The position numbers and the translations under genes are program-made. Shown here piece by piece: positions 24,897 through 33,277 of a stretch of DNA of 64,000 bases (position 1 is the stretch's first letter; every line of letters starts with the position of its first letter). The notes below the pieces were generated by a model. The model saw only the letters and a program-made list of their open reading frames with translations. It was not told the origin of the DNA and did no database searches. Source of the DNA: Desulfovibrio litoralis DSM 11393 (GTDB lineage Bacteria > Desulfobacterota > Desulfovibrionia > Desulfovibrionales > Desulfovibrionaceae); assembly GCF_900143255.1 (NCBI RefSeq), contig NZ_FRDI01000014.1, forward strand, positions 1-64,000. The letters run 5' to 3'.

Positions 24897-25856
24897 ATGC
24901 CAACCATCGCCCCAATACTTGAACAAAGTGATTATCTAAAACTGTTGTTAGAAACACCACGCCCAAACGAAGATAAAATCCTCGCTTTTTATGAACACAG
25001 GCTTGGGGCAATTTGCAAAGCACCTCGTTTAATGCTCCTGCCTCTGGACGATCATTTAGCACATCGTGGTGATGGCATTTTTGAAACTCTTGTTTATCGT
25101 CATGGGCGTATTTATGAACTTGATGCCCACTTATCTCGCATGCAGGCTTCCGCAACCGGTATCTATCTTGAACCGCCTTGTGCATGGGCGAAGATTAGAG
25201 AGCTTATTATAGAAGTCGCCAAAGCGAGCGGAACAAAAGACGGCCTGTTACGCATTTTAATGGGGCGTGGAGCCGGTGGCTTCGGAATTGACCCCTTTGA
25301 ACCACCAATTTCAAGTCTGTATATCGTAGCCTATCATTTTTCCGAACATTCAGAAGACTGGTATAACAAAGGTTTAAGCGGATTTAAAACGTCTATTCCC
25401 GCCAAACAAGGTTATTTGGCTAAAATAAAAAATGCCAACTACCTGCCGAATGTATTAATGACAAGAGAAGCAAAAATAAAAGGTTATGATATTCCATTTT
25501 GTTATGATGAAACAGGCTACCTCGCCGAAAGTGCTATCGCAAACTTATGTTTAGTGGATAAAACAGGCACGTTAATTATTCCAAAATTTTCCCATGCTCT
25601 CGCCGGAACAACAATACTAAAATTATTGCAACTCATCGAAAAAGATAACAATAAAATACCACATAAGTTTAAACAAGTTAGCGAAGCCGAAGTAAGAGAA
25701 GCTCAAGAACTTTTGGTTTTAGGAACAGGTATAGGTTGTGCTTCGGTTACCAGTTATGAAGGGCAACAAATAGCCGACGGAAAACCGGGAAAAACCGCGG
25801 CATATTTACGCAAGCTTTTACAAGCAGATTTAAAAAATGGTGTTTTGATTAAATAA
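24897..25856 (+). CDS. class IV PLP-dependent aminotransferase / aminodeoxychorismate lyase-like
   Basis: 319 residues of the fold type IV family (D-amino acid aminotransferase, BCAT, PabC). The Schiff-base lysine lies in AKIKNANYLPNVLMTREAK, the R/phosphate motif is RGDGIFETLVYRHGRIYELD, and the family's DETGYLAESAIANL and ALAGTTILKLL follow. Sequence alone does not separate PabC (4-amino-4-deoxychorismate lyase, folate synthesis) from a D-amino acid or branched-chain transaminase; the GDGIFET start is PabC-like. It is monocistronic with its own promoter. The first ~45 residues extend beyond the usual N-terminus. Confidence 0.85.
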   Translation: MPTIAPILEQSDYLKLLLETPRPNEDKILAFYEHRLGAICKAPRLMLLPLDDHLAHRGDGIFETLVYRHGRIYELDAHLSRMQASATGIYLEPPCAWAKIRELIIEVAKASGTKDGLLRILMGRGAGGFGIDPFEPPISSLYIVAYHFSEHSEDWYNKGLSGFKTSIPAKQGYLAKIKNANYLPNVLMTREAKIKGYDIPFCYDETGYLAESAIANLCLVDKTGTLIIPKFSHALAGTTILKLLQLIEKDNNKIPHKFKQVSEAEVREAQELLVLGTGIGCASVTSYEGQQIADGKPGKTAAYLRKLLQADLKNGVLIK

Positions 25857-25901
25857 ATCAAGCAGGTTTAAATTAAAATCAAGTGATTATTATATCTATT
25901 T

Positions 25902-26008
25902 AAGACTGTTGCAAAACCATATTTTGCGTTCTTTTTGTATTATTTTATACCTTTAAGGTTGGAGAAACAAAATATATTAAGTCTTTTTGATATAAAAATA
26001 CACTTTTA
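25902..26008 (+). repeat. dispersed hairpin element, degenerate copy F
   Basis: AAGACTGTTGCAAAACCATATTTTGCGTTCTTTT matches the family's start; the following ~70 bp keep only traces (TTTTATAC, TTAAG, CACTTTTACAG). It lies in the leader of the gene at 26154. Confidence 0.6.
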
Positions 26009-26153
26009 CAGCTTGTTAAAGAGTTATATTTTTTATAAGATTAATTTGTTTGTCATTTTTAAAATCGGTCTTATATTAAAAAAATACATCATAACACAAA
26101 CGCTTAACTTGTGTTTGATAAAACTTTTATTGATAAAAAAACAGGAGAACACT

Positions 26154-26513
26154 ATGTCTTATGATATTCGTTTAGTTAAATTGGTTTCTAGTGAGTTAGT
26201 TTTAGGAAAGTTTGACGCAGAGAGCAACAGCATAAAAGACCCTGCTAACCTTCAAACTGTTCCATCTCAACAAGATGGCGGTGTGCAGTTAATGCTCCTG
26301 CCTTACGGCTATCCTTTTGAACAAGATTTTACAGGCTCAATCTCAATGACTCATGTTTTATTTGAATACAAAAACTGCCCAGAAGAAATAAAAACTCGCT
26401 ATCTTGAAGCTTGTTCCAAACTTACTCTATCATCAGGCGGACTTGGAGGCTTAGACCTTAGAGGCGAAGCCGCCGCCGCTAACGCAAGTGGCTTAATTTT
26501 AGGCAAAAAATAA
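26154..26513 (+). CDS. small hypothetical protein (119 aa)
   Basis: I do not recognise a named family. The ATG at 26154 is supported by GGAGAA six bases upstream; upstream in-frame starts run through a degenerate hairpin element and lack a ribosome site. The N-terminal half alternates short beta-like segments (IRLVKLVSSELVLGKFD, VQLMLLPYGYPF) and has an LSm/small-barrel look, followed by a helix (CPEEIKTRYLEACSKL) and a Gly/Ala-rich end (SSGGLGGLDLRGEAAAA). Similar short cytoplasmic proteins are seen in Desulfovibrio genomes, as far as I recall, but without assigned function. A long hairpin follows it. Confidence 0.72.
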   Translation: MSYDIRLVKLVSSELVLGKFDAESNSIKDPANLQTVPSQQDGGVQLMLLPYGYPFEQDFTGSISMTHVLFEYKNCPEEIKTRYLEACSKLTLSSGGLGGLDLRGEAAAANASGLILGKK

Positions 26514-26542
26514 AACAATAAATTAAACATCTTAAATATTAA

Positions 26543-26605
26543 GGGGCTTTTCGTTAAGTTTAGTGGGTTATTAACTCTAATCTAAGCTTAAAAATGATTA
26601 GCCCC
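26543..26605 (+). terminator. long imperfect hairpin after the 119-aa protein gene
   Basis: GGGGCT...AGCCCC outer arms and TTAAGTTTAG...CTAAGCTTAA inner arms (one mismatch) close a single ~63-base structure. No T run follows (CTAAAATAAT), so it is a poor terminator but would protect or end the mRNA. It sits 12 bases before copy G of the hairpin element. Confidence 0.5.
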
Positions 26606-26616
26606 TAAAATAATAC

Positions 26617-26804
26617 AAGACCATTGCAAAACTCCGTTTTGCGTACTTTTATCATCGTTTTATGCTCTGTATGCACATAGCATAAAACGTCTTAAGCCAC
26701 AAAAACCACTCATTTTACAGGAAAATTAAATTTTCCTTATTCGTGTTTTTTGGGAGAGCCTTCCTAAAGGAAGCCTCTTTGAGCCTATTGTGCAATAGTC
26801 TCAA
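26617..26804 (+). repeat. dispersed hairpin element, copy G
   Basis: About 188 bp with both ends: AAGACCATTGCAAAACTCCG at the left and CCTATTGTGCAATAGTCTCAA at the right. It holds GCAAAAC-TCC-GTTTTGC, the CGTTTTATGCT...AGCATAAAACG stem, GGAAAATTAAATTTTCC, and a CTTCC-TAAA-GGAAG stem in the variable middle. It lies in the leader of the radical SAM gene. Confidence 0.92.
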
Positions 26805-26885
26805 TATATTTAAAAATTAATTAAATTTCTATAAGAGTTTAAACTCTAGCTTTTATATACCTTCAATAGGAAAAAAAAATAAATC

Positions 26886-29603
26886 ATGCGTAAAATATTG
26901 CCATTGTTACCAAAGCCAAGCCGTTATATTGGAATAGAAGAAGGTAGCATTATTAAAAATGCAGAAGATATACATTTAAGAATTGGTTTGGCCTTTCCTG
27001 ACCTTTATGAAGTTGGCATGTCGTATCTTGGGCAAAAAATACTCTACAATATCTTAAACGCCAAAGAAACATGGTGGGCAGAACGCATTTTTGCTCCTTG
27101 TGCTGAAACAGGAAAAATTTTATTCAATACGCCTGATTTATCTAATCCTAATGAAACAAAAAAAACTCTACTTTGCACCCTCGAAGGTAATTGCCCTCTA
27201 AATAAATTAGATGTTTTAGGTTTTAGCATAACACATGAACTTTGTTATACTAATATCCTCTATATGCTTGACTTGGGCGGAATTCCGCTTCGCAGTGAAC
27301 AAAGAGCAAAAGACGCTTTAAACGGTAAGCATTATCCCTTAATCATCGCCGGTGGCTCTTGTACTTTGTCGGCTGAACCCATTGCACCTTTTGTGGATTT
27401 AATGATGCTTGGCGATGGCGAAGAAATTATTATCGAAGTTATGGAACTTTTAGATAAGTCCAAAAAACAAGGTTGGTCTCGTCAGCAATATTTAGAAGAA
27501 GCGTCTAAAATTTCAGGTGTTTATATCCCTGAGTTTTTTGAAGTAGAAAAGAACACACTTAACCCCGATAATAGCCACAACCATGTTTTAGAAAGCGTTC
27601 GTTTAAAACCCGCTATAAAACAAAAAAACAGCCAAATCACAAGGCGTATTGTCGCTGATTTAAACAAAATAGAATACCCCGCCGAACAAACTATTCCTTT
27701 TGGAGCTGTGCATAAACGCCTCACCCTAGAAATAGCCAGAGGTTGCACAAGAGGCTGTCGTTTTTGTCAAGCCGGCATGGTTTATCGCCCTGTTAGAGAG
27801 CGTAGCGTTGAAAATTTATCAAATATTTTAGAAGATTGTTTACAAAAAACAGGCTACGATGATGTTTCTTTTTTATCTTTAAGCACTGGTGATTTTTCCG
27901 CCTTAAAAACCTTATTTCTCAAAACTTCCGAACGCTGTGCTAAAGAACAAATATCAATTTCCCTGCCCTCATTACGAGTTGGTTCAATTGACGATTCTAT
28001 TATGGAACGCCTCGCCTCGATTAGACGAACAGGTGTAACGCTCGCCCCCGAAGCGGGGAGTCAGCGTTTAAGAGACGTAATCAACAAAGGCGTAACCGAA
28101 GAAGAGCTGATTTTACACGTTCAAAAACTCTTTGAACACGGTTGGCAACAAGTTAAGTTATACTTTATGATTGGTCTACCTACTGAAACCAAAGAAGATA
28201 TTTTGGCGATTGTTGATTTATGCCGAAAAGTCCGAGATGCCGCAGGGCCGGGAGTTAAACGCCTTCAAGTTACCGCTGCGATTTCTCCTTTTGTACCAAA
28301 GCCACACACTCCTTTTCAATGGGAAGAACAACTGAGCTATGAAGAAACAAGAGAGCGTATTGGCTGGCTTTTAGAAGCATTTAAAGGCGAAAAGCGTTTA
28401 AAAATGCGTTGGCATGAACCTAAAACCAGCTTTTTGGAAGGTGTTTTTTCTCGTGGTTCTCGCAAATTGGCTGATGTTATTGAAACAGCCTACAATAAAG
28501 GGGCTATTTTTGCGAGTTGGATGGAACATTTTAAACTAGAGCCTTGGCTCGAAGCTTTAGAAGAACATGGACTAAAAGCAGAAGACTTTTTAGCCGAACG
28601 CCCTGTTGAGTTAGCCCTCCCGTGGGAACACTTAAATGCTGGAATTAGCAAAGAATTTTTATTAAGAGAACGCCAAAAAGCCTTAGGAGAAAAAATATCT
28701 CCTGATTGTCGTTATGGTGCGTGTCAAGTTTGTGGAGTCTGTGATAGACCAAATTCCGTTTCACTTTTGCATGAACCTGAAACAAGCGAATCTAACCAAC
28801 TAAGTTATCAGAATATTTTAAATTATCAACAGAGAGACCAAGAAACTCATAAGCCAAAGTTTGATGAAAAAGGTCGAGTCGTCGAACGCCAAATTAAACA
28901 AAACACCCCAGAGCCAGAAATAACAAAAGAAGTAGCGGGTAAAAAAGCCAAGCCGCCTAAGATAGATGCAACTTTAGCACATAAAGCCGCTCACTATGTT
29001 ATTACCTATTCCAAGCTGGATAAATCCGCTTATTTAAGCCAATTAGAGTTACAATCTCTGTTTGATTTAGCTTTACGCCGTGCGGGGGTTGGCTTAAGTT
29101 TTTCTCAAGGTTTTCACCCTCTACCTCTTTTATCTTTTGGGCGTGCCTTACCTGTTGCCGTTGAAAGTCATTGTGAGGTTTTAGGTATTCACTTAAGGGA
29201 ATATTTGAGTGCCGAAGAAGTTTATAAGCGTTTAAATCCACACTTATTAAGAGGTATGCAGATTATAAACGTAGAAGAATTGCCTATTAATACTAAGCTT
29301 AAACAAAGTAGTGGCGAAGAGTACCTGCTTGAATTTACTGAAGGACAAAAAATCGAAGATATAATCCAGCATTGGCAAGAATTTATCTCTAACCCTAGCT
29401 ATAGCTGGACTCGCACAACTAAAAATGGCGAACGCACAACAGATATTCGCCCCTTATTTAAAGAAATTAAAATAAACAAAACGTCTATCAAGATCATCTT
29501 TGATTGGAACGAAACTTATATTTCGCCATTAAAGCTTTGTCTTGAAGTCTCTAAATTAGATAATCCTGCGTTAATCAGGTTAATTAAAATGAAGAATGTG
29601 TAA
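26886..29603 (+). CDS. TIGR03960-type radical SAM protein fused to a DUF2344 domain
   Basis: 905 residues. A B12-binding-like N-terminal region (~1-190) is followed by a radical SAM core with the 4Fe-4S motif C287-x3-C291-x2-C294 (RGCTRGCRFCQAGMVYRPVR). The SAM-binding GD/beta strand region SFLSLSTGDFS and VTLAPEAGSQRL follow. Residues ~690-890 are a DUF2344 (TIGR03936) domain, starting with YVITYSKLDKSAYLSQLE. In other bacteria the two parts are often adjacent genes near rng or rplU; here they are one chain, as in Desulfovibrio. The reaction is unknown; a role linked to tRNA or ribosome modification has been suggested by context only. A short diverged copy of its 3' end lies at 32093. Confidence 0.9.
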   Translation: MRKILPLLPKPSRYIGIEEGSIIKNAEDIHLRIGLAFPDLYEVGMSYLGQKILYNILNAKETWWAERIFAPCAETGKILFNTPDLSNPNETKKTLLCTLEGNCPLNKLDVLGFSITHELCYTNILYMLDLGGIPLRSEQRAKDALNGKHYPLIIAGGSCTLSAEPIAPFVDLMMLGDGEEIIIEVMELLDKSKKQGWSRQQYLEEASKISGVYIPEFFEVEKNTLNPDNSHNHVLESVRLKPAIKQKNSQITRRIVADLNKIEYPAEQTIPFGAVHKRLTLEIARGCTRGCRFCQAGMVYRPVRERSVENLSNILEDCLQKTGYDDVSFLSLSTGDFSALKTLFLKTSERCAKEQISISLPSLRVGSIDDSIMERLASIRRTGVTLAPEAGSQRLRDVINKGVTEEELILHVQKLFEHGWQQVKLYFMIGLPTETKEDILAIVDLCRKVRDAAGPGVKRLQVTAAISPFVPKPHTPFQWEEQLSYEETRERIGWLLEAFKGEKRLKMRWHEPKTSFLEGVFSRGSRKLADVIETAYNKGAIFASWMEHFKLEPWLEALEEHGLKAEDFLAERPVELALPWEHLNAGISKEFLLRERQKALGEKISPDCRYGACQVCGVCDRPNSVSLLHEPETSESNQLSYQNILNYQQRDQETHKPKFDEKGRVVERQIKQNTPEPEITKEVAGKKAKPPKIDATLAHKAAHYVITYSKLDKSAYLSQLELQSLFDLALRRAGVGLSFSQGFHPLPLLSFGRALPVAVESHCEVLGIHLREYLSAEEVYKRLNPHLLRGMQIINVEELPINTKLKQSSGEEYLLEFTEGQKIEDIIQHWQEFISNPSYSWTRTTKNGERTTDIRPLFKEIKINKTSIKIIFDWNETYISPLKLCLEVSKLDNPALIRLIKMKNV

Positions 29604-29652
29604 AAAAGGGGCTTTTACACTAATTAGATTATACTAATTTGTATAAAAAATG

Positions 29653-29696
29653 CTTGGGCATGTGAAAAATGAATAAAAATGAAACACATGCCCAAG
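29653..29696 (-). terminator. terminator of the MORN-repeat protein genes
   Basis: Perfect 12-bp arms CTTGGGCATGTG and CACATGCCCAAG around 20 A-rich bases. On the minus strand it is followed by CATTTTTTATAC, so it ends the transcript of the gene at 29735. It lies between this gene and the converging radical SAM gene. Confidence 0.85.
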
Positions 29697-29734
29697 AAAA
29701 TAAAACGCTTAGACAAAAAAAATATCCTTCAAAG

Positions 29735-30574
29735 TTACTTGAACTTAAACACTCTATTCAGAGCTTCTACTTTTTCCAAGTCTTCTTTTGTAAAAGGCTC
29801 TGTTGCCCCATCAGTCTTATAATAAACACCGCTAATAGCCTTCCCTCCGGAACAAGTTACGCTTGCAATTTGTTTTTTTGCTTTATAGAATTTTGCAATA
29901 CCTTCTAGTTTACCTGCTGAAAATGGCGTTTCTGTTGCCAGCGTTCCATCTGCATCATACACTTTCGCAACTCCATCTAGTGCATCTGCTACAAATGTCG
30001 CTTCCATTTTTAGCTTTCCGCCTTCATAATATTCTTTTGCAATGCCTTGTTTTTTACCTGATACAAATGGTATCTCTTCTTTCAACTCACCGTTTTCATA
30101 GTATGTTTTTTGTAACCCATCTAATTTATCTGCTATCCATGAGCGTTCATATTGCAATTTTCCGCTTTCATAATATCCCTTAGTCAATCCTTCTAAGCTA
30201 CCTGATACATATGATGCTTCCCCTCGCAATTTTCCATTTGGATAATAGATTTTTATAATTCCTTCTGCCTTATCTTTTCGCATTGGCATTTCAGTCACTA
30301 TCTGTCCACTTTCAGAATATACTTTCGCAAGCCCCTCTTTTTTTCCTGCTACAAAAGGTGTTTCTGCTCTAAGCTTTCCATTTTCCCAATACAAACATTC
30401 AAAATTTTCAGACTTATAATAATCATTTTTTTCGTCTTTCATCAATGTAAACGCTTTATTTTGCTTAATCTCTGCCTCGGTTAAAGGGCAGGCGTCTTGA
30501 GCAAAAGCCTTAGGTGTATTTACGCTGAAACAAAGAGCTAAAAAAACAGTCAGGGCAAAAGAATATAATTTCAT
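29735..30574 (-). CDS. secreted MORN_2/YwqK-type repeat protein, shorter paralogue
   Basis: About 279 residues. The start at 30574 (MKLYSFALTV) has AAGGAG seven bases upstream; the in-frame TTG at 30589 would overlap that site. A signal peptide ends near AFA-QDA. After a conserved ~40-residue head with two cysteines there are about seven 24-residue repeats of the form GKLRAETPFVAGKKEGLAKVYSES, the MORN_2 / YwqK repeat. Such repeats form an extended beta structure; in YwqK they are annotated as antitoxin-like, but secreted forms have no known role. Its first ~75 codons and upstream DNA are nearly identical to those of the next gene, a recent tandem duplication. The C-terminus ends in a distinct lysine-rich tail. 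Confidence 0.82.
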   Translation of the reverse strand: MKLYSFALTVFLALCFSVNTPKAFAQDACPLTEAEIKQNKAFTLMKDEKNDYYKSENFECLYWENGKLRAETPFVAGKKEGLAKVYSESGQIVTEMPMRKDKAEGIIKIYYPNGKLRGEASYVSGSLEGLTKGYYESGKLQYERSWIADKLDGLQKTYYENGELKEEIPFVSGKKQGIAKEYYEGGKLKMEATFVADALDGVAKVYDADGTLATETPFSAGKLEGIAKFYKAKKQIASVTCSGGKAISGVYYKTDGATEPFTKEDLEKVEALNRVFKFK

Positions 30575-30591
30575 AAAAAGCTCCTTCAAAT

Positions 30592-31956
30592 TTACTTACG
30601 ACCAAGCTCTCTACAATCTAAAGCCCAATCATTTAGTATTAAGACATTTTTATCATCACCAGTTTCCATCACTTGTAAGACCTTTTTCCCATCAAGAGTA
30701 AAACCTGTTTTCCATCTTATTAGTTCTGCGTTTGTCCAAGGCGTTGGTTGTTCGTTTTCATCATAACAAAAACCACTGATAGGCGAATTATTGATATATG
30801 TTATTGTTCCAAACAATTTTCCATTTTCTCTGTATAATTTAGCACTTCCTTCTGCTTTTTCTGCTACCATCGGAGTTTCAGATTCAAGCTTTCCGTTTTC
30901 ATAATATTTTTTTCGAACCCCGTCTTTTTTATCATCTAGATATGAAATTTCAGCTGCCAGTATTCCACTCTTATAGTATTTTTTATTAATTCCATTTTTT
31001 TTATCTGCTATATACGGAGTTTCTACGTGCAGCTTTCCACTCTCATAATATTCTTTCGCAAGTCCTTCTTTTTTTCCTGCTACATATGGCGTTTCTGTGT
31101 ACAGTGTTCCATTTTCATAGTAGAATTTCTCAACTCCTTCTTGTTTTCCTGCTACATATGGCATTTCAAAGCGAAGATTTACACTTTCATCATGGTATGC
31201 TTTTACGACCCCTTCGCATTTACCTGCTATATATGGAGTTTCTCTTTTCAGTTTTCCATTTTCATAGTATAACTTCTCAAGTCCTTCCTCTTTACCTGCT
31301 ACATATGGCGTTTCTTTTTCCAGTGCTCCATTTTCATAGTATAACTTCTCAAGCCCTTCCTTTTTATCTGCTACATACTGCGTTTCTGTATACAGTGTTC
31401 CATTTTCACAGTAGAATTTCTGAGTCCCTTCTCTTTTATCTGCCATATATGGCGTTTCTTTTTTCAGTTTTCCATTTTCATAGTATAACTTCTCAAGTCC
31501 TTCCTTTTTACCTGCTACATACTGCGTTTCTGTGTACAGTGTTCCATTTTCATAGTAGAATTTCTGAGTCCCTTCTCTTTTATCTGCTACATATGGAGTT
31601 TCTACGTGCAGCTTTCCACTCTCATAATATTCTTTCACCACCCCTTCTCTCTTACCTGCGACATATGGAATTTCTAACGCCAGCTTTCCATTTACATAAT
31701 ATCCTTTCCTAGTTCCTTCTCGCTTACCTGCTACAAAAGGTGTTTCTGCTCTAAGCTTTCCATTTTCCCAATACAAACATTCAAAATTTTCAGACTTATA
31801 ATAATCATTTTTTTCGTCTTTCATCAATGTAAACGCTTTATTTTGCTTAATCTCTGCTTCGGTTAAAGGGCAGGCGTCTTGAGCAAAAAGATTAGGTGTA
31901 TTCACGCTGAAACAAAAAGCTAAAAAAATAGTTAGGACAAAAGAATATAATTTCAT
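30592..31956 (-). CDS. secreted MORN_2/YwqK-type repeat protein, longer paralogue
   Basis: About 454 residues from ATG 31956, which has the same AAGGAG-N7 ribosome site as its neighbour. It has a signal peptide ending near LFA-QDA, the same head region, then about thirteen 24-residue repeats (residues ~66-378) such as GTLYTETQYVAGKKEGLEKLYYEN and GKLHVETPYVADKREG. Several repeats are almost identical to each other, so unit number can change by recombination. A non-repeat C-terminal domain of ~75 residues follows (WTNAELIRWKTGFTLDGKKV), absent from the shorter paralogue. Likely periplasmic or surface protein; no catalytic residues seen. It lies 17 bp upstream of the shorter copy, in one transcript. 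Confidence 0.82.
   Translation of the reverse strand: MKLYSFVLTIFLAFCFSVNTPNLFAQDACPLTEAEIKQNKAFTLMKDEKNDYYKSENFECLYWENGKLRAETPFVAGKREGTRKGYYVNGKLALEIPYVAGKREGVVKEYYESGKLHVETPYVADKREGTQKFYYENGTLYTETQYVAGKKEGLEKLYYENGKLKKETPYMADKREGTQKFYCENGTLYTETQYVADKKEGLEKLYYENGALEKETPYVAGKEEGLEKLYYENGKLKRETPYIAGKCEGVVKAYHDESVNLRFEMPYVAGKQEGVEKFYYENGTLYTETPYVAGKKEGLAKEYYESGKLHVETPYIADKKNGINKKYYKSGILAAEISYLDDKKDGVRKKYYENGKLESETPMVAEKAEGSAKLYRENGKLFGTITYINNSPISGFCYDENEQPTPWTNAELIRWKTGFTLDGKKVLQVMETGDDKNVLILNDWALDCRELGRK
30823..31761. repeat. 72-bp coding repeat array (about 13 units)
   Basis: Within the longer MORN-repeat gene, 72-bp units recur head to tail, visible as repeated TGCTACATATGGCGTTTCT and CCATTTTCATAGTA blocks every 72 bp. 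Some non-adjacent units (for example around 31330-31470 and 31470-31610) are almost the same in pairs, which points to duplication of two-unit blocks. Confidence 0.9.
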
Positions 31957-32092
31957 AAAAAGCTCCTTCAAATTTACTTACTAGCAAGCTTAAATAAACT
32001 ATGGAAACTATCTCAGTCTGTCAATTGTTCCCTTATAAGCATGTTGTTGGCTTATCATATAACACACTCCATTGACAGGCAAACATAGCACT

Positions 32093-32152
32093 GATATGCG
32101 TCCATTATTCAAAGAAATTAAAACAAATGAAAATGCTATCAAAATCATCTTT
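32093..32152 (+). pseudogene. diverged 3' fragment of the radical SAM/DUF2344 gene
   Basis: Translates as DMRPLFKEIKTNENAIKIIF, matching DIRPLFKEIKINKTSIKIIF near the C-terminus of the radical SAM protein (DNA 29444-29503). DNA identity is high over ~60 bp and then stops. It is too short to be functional and lies beyond the MORN-repeat genes, as if a longer duplication or an insertion had separated it from the parent gene. Confidence 0.75.
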
Positions 32153-32181
32153 TTATATCTAAATCACACAGGACGTTTTTT

Positions 32182-33153
32182 ATGATAAAACATATATTTT
32201 TTGTGCTCTTCCTTCTGGCTTTTTTTTTAGGAACACAGGCACGATACGCCTTGGCTCTTTCTAACACCGAATACGAAGAGCTGAGAAAAGATACAGCTTT
32301 TGTTAACGCCGAAACTCGCTTAAATACAGCATGGGAAAAAGTGCAACAACTGCCCTCGGCTGTCTATTCCCAAGTGTTGAAAGATCAACGCCTTTGGTTA
32401 CGCAATATGCGTGATTTTGAAGCACATAAACTAGAAAAATTCGTTTCAACGACTAAGGCATATACTTTAGTTACTCTGGATCGGGCGAGGTATCTGGAAA
32501 AAGAAATTTTACACGATACTTCTCATAAAAATACAGAAAAAAACATTTATGGCGGGCGAAAAAATATCACAAAAGATCTTTATATTCGCTATACTTGTAT
32601 ATACTCAGACGACGCCACCCCTGAAAAGGGTTATGGGGATTATGCCCCGGATACAGTGCTTATTTGGCTGTTTGAAAAAAAGGGAGGAAAAGAAGAAACA
32701 TCTGTTCAAGAAATAAACCTTGCCAATGTTTCATCTAACTATGAAGGTTGGAATTGGCCCGGCGAAGTCGAGTTTAAAGACTACAACTTTGATGGCTACC
32801 CTGATCTTTCTTTACCCTCCACAGCCGGAAACGTTATGCGATTTTCTACAGTGTTTTTATATAACCCCGAGAAACGTATTTTAGAACGCAGTTCTAGTTT
32901 TGAAGAGCTACCTTGCATTGATGTTGACCCTAAAAGAAAACGTATAGGCGGTTATTGTTTCCACAGCAGTGCTTGTGAAAATTGGATTGAAGAATATAAA
33001 GTGATTGGTTTTGATACTTTAGAGAAAACTTTTGCCGAGGGAACAGAATGTGGACCTTTAGATGCTGATCCTTTCTATTATCTTACATACCAAGCTAAAT
33101 ATAAAAATGGCAAAGAGATTAGCAGAACGGAAGAAAAACACTTTGACGAGTAG
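32182..33153 (+). CDS. exported LprI-like protein with C-terminal beta domain
   Basis: 323 residues with a signal peptide (IKHIFFVLFLLAFFLGT, cut near YALA). Residues ~27-90 resemble the LprI/DUF1311 domain: NTEYEELRKDTAFVNAETRL, then LKDQRLWLRNMRDFEAH. LprI in mycobacteria inhibits lysozyme, but the domain is widespread with no single function. The C-terminal ~190 residues hold VEFKDYNFDGYPDLSLPS, typical of XAC2610/FG-GAP-like proteins, and a pair of cysteines (CFHSSAC). AGGACG precedes the ATG. It sits next to the MORN-repeat genes and may belong to the same accessory block; the start of its leader contains the radical SAM remnant. Confidence 0.75.
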   Translation: MIKHIFFVLFLLAFFLGTQARYALALSNTEYEELRKDTAFVNAETRLNTAWEKVQQLPSAVYSQVLKDQRLWLRNMRDFEAHKLEKFVSTTKAYTLVTLDRARYLEKEILHDTSHKNTEKNIYGGRKNITKDLYIRYTCIYSDDATPEKGYGDYAPDTVLIWLFEKKGGKEETSVQEINLANVSSNYEGWNWPGEVEFKDYNFDGYPDLSLPSTAGNVMRFSTVFLYNPEKRILERSSSFEELPCIDVDPKRKRIGGYCFHSSACENWIEEYKVIGFDTLEKTFAEGTECGPLDADPFYYLTYQAKYKNGKEISRTEEKHFDE

Positions 33154-33216
33154 TATTAAGGGCGTAAAAGCGTTTATAACCCCAATGAATCAAATAATGC
33201 TATCATTTGAATAATA

Positions 33217-33258
33217 AAAAACCTCTTTTACAATTAGGTTATTTGTAAAAGAGGTTTT
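33217..33258. terminator. bidirectional terminator
   Basis: AAAACCTCTTTTACA and TGTAAAAGAGGTTTT are 15-bp arms with A and T runs on both sides, placed between the convergent LprI-like gene and accDA. It can serve both. Confidence 0.9.
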
Positions 33259-33277
33259 CTTAATTTTTAAGCTTTGA

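Noticed and set aside
30592-31956. Repeat array as a possible CRISPR
   Set aside because: Units are 72 bp, abutting, in frame and encode 24-residue MORN-type repeats; there are no unique spacers and no cas genes.
29735-31956. MORN genes as a classical toxin-antitoxin pair
   Set aside because: Both proteins have the same repeat fold and signal peptides; neither looks like a toxin.
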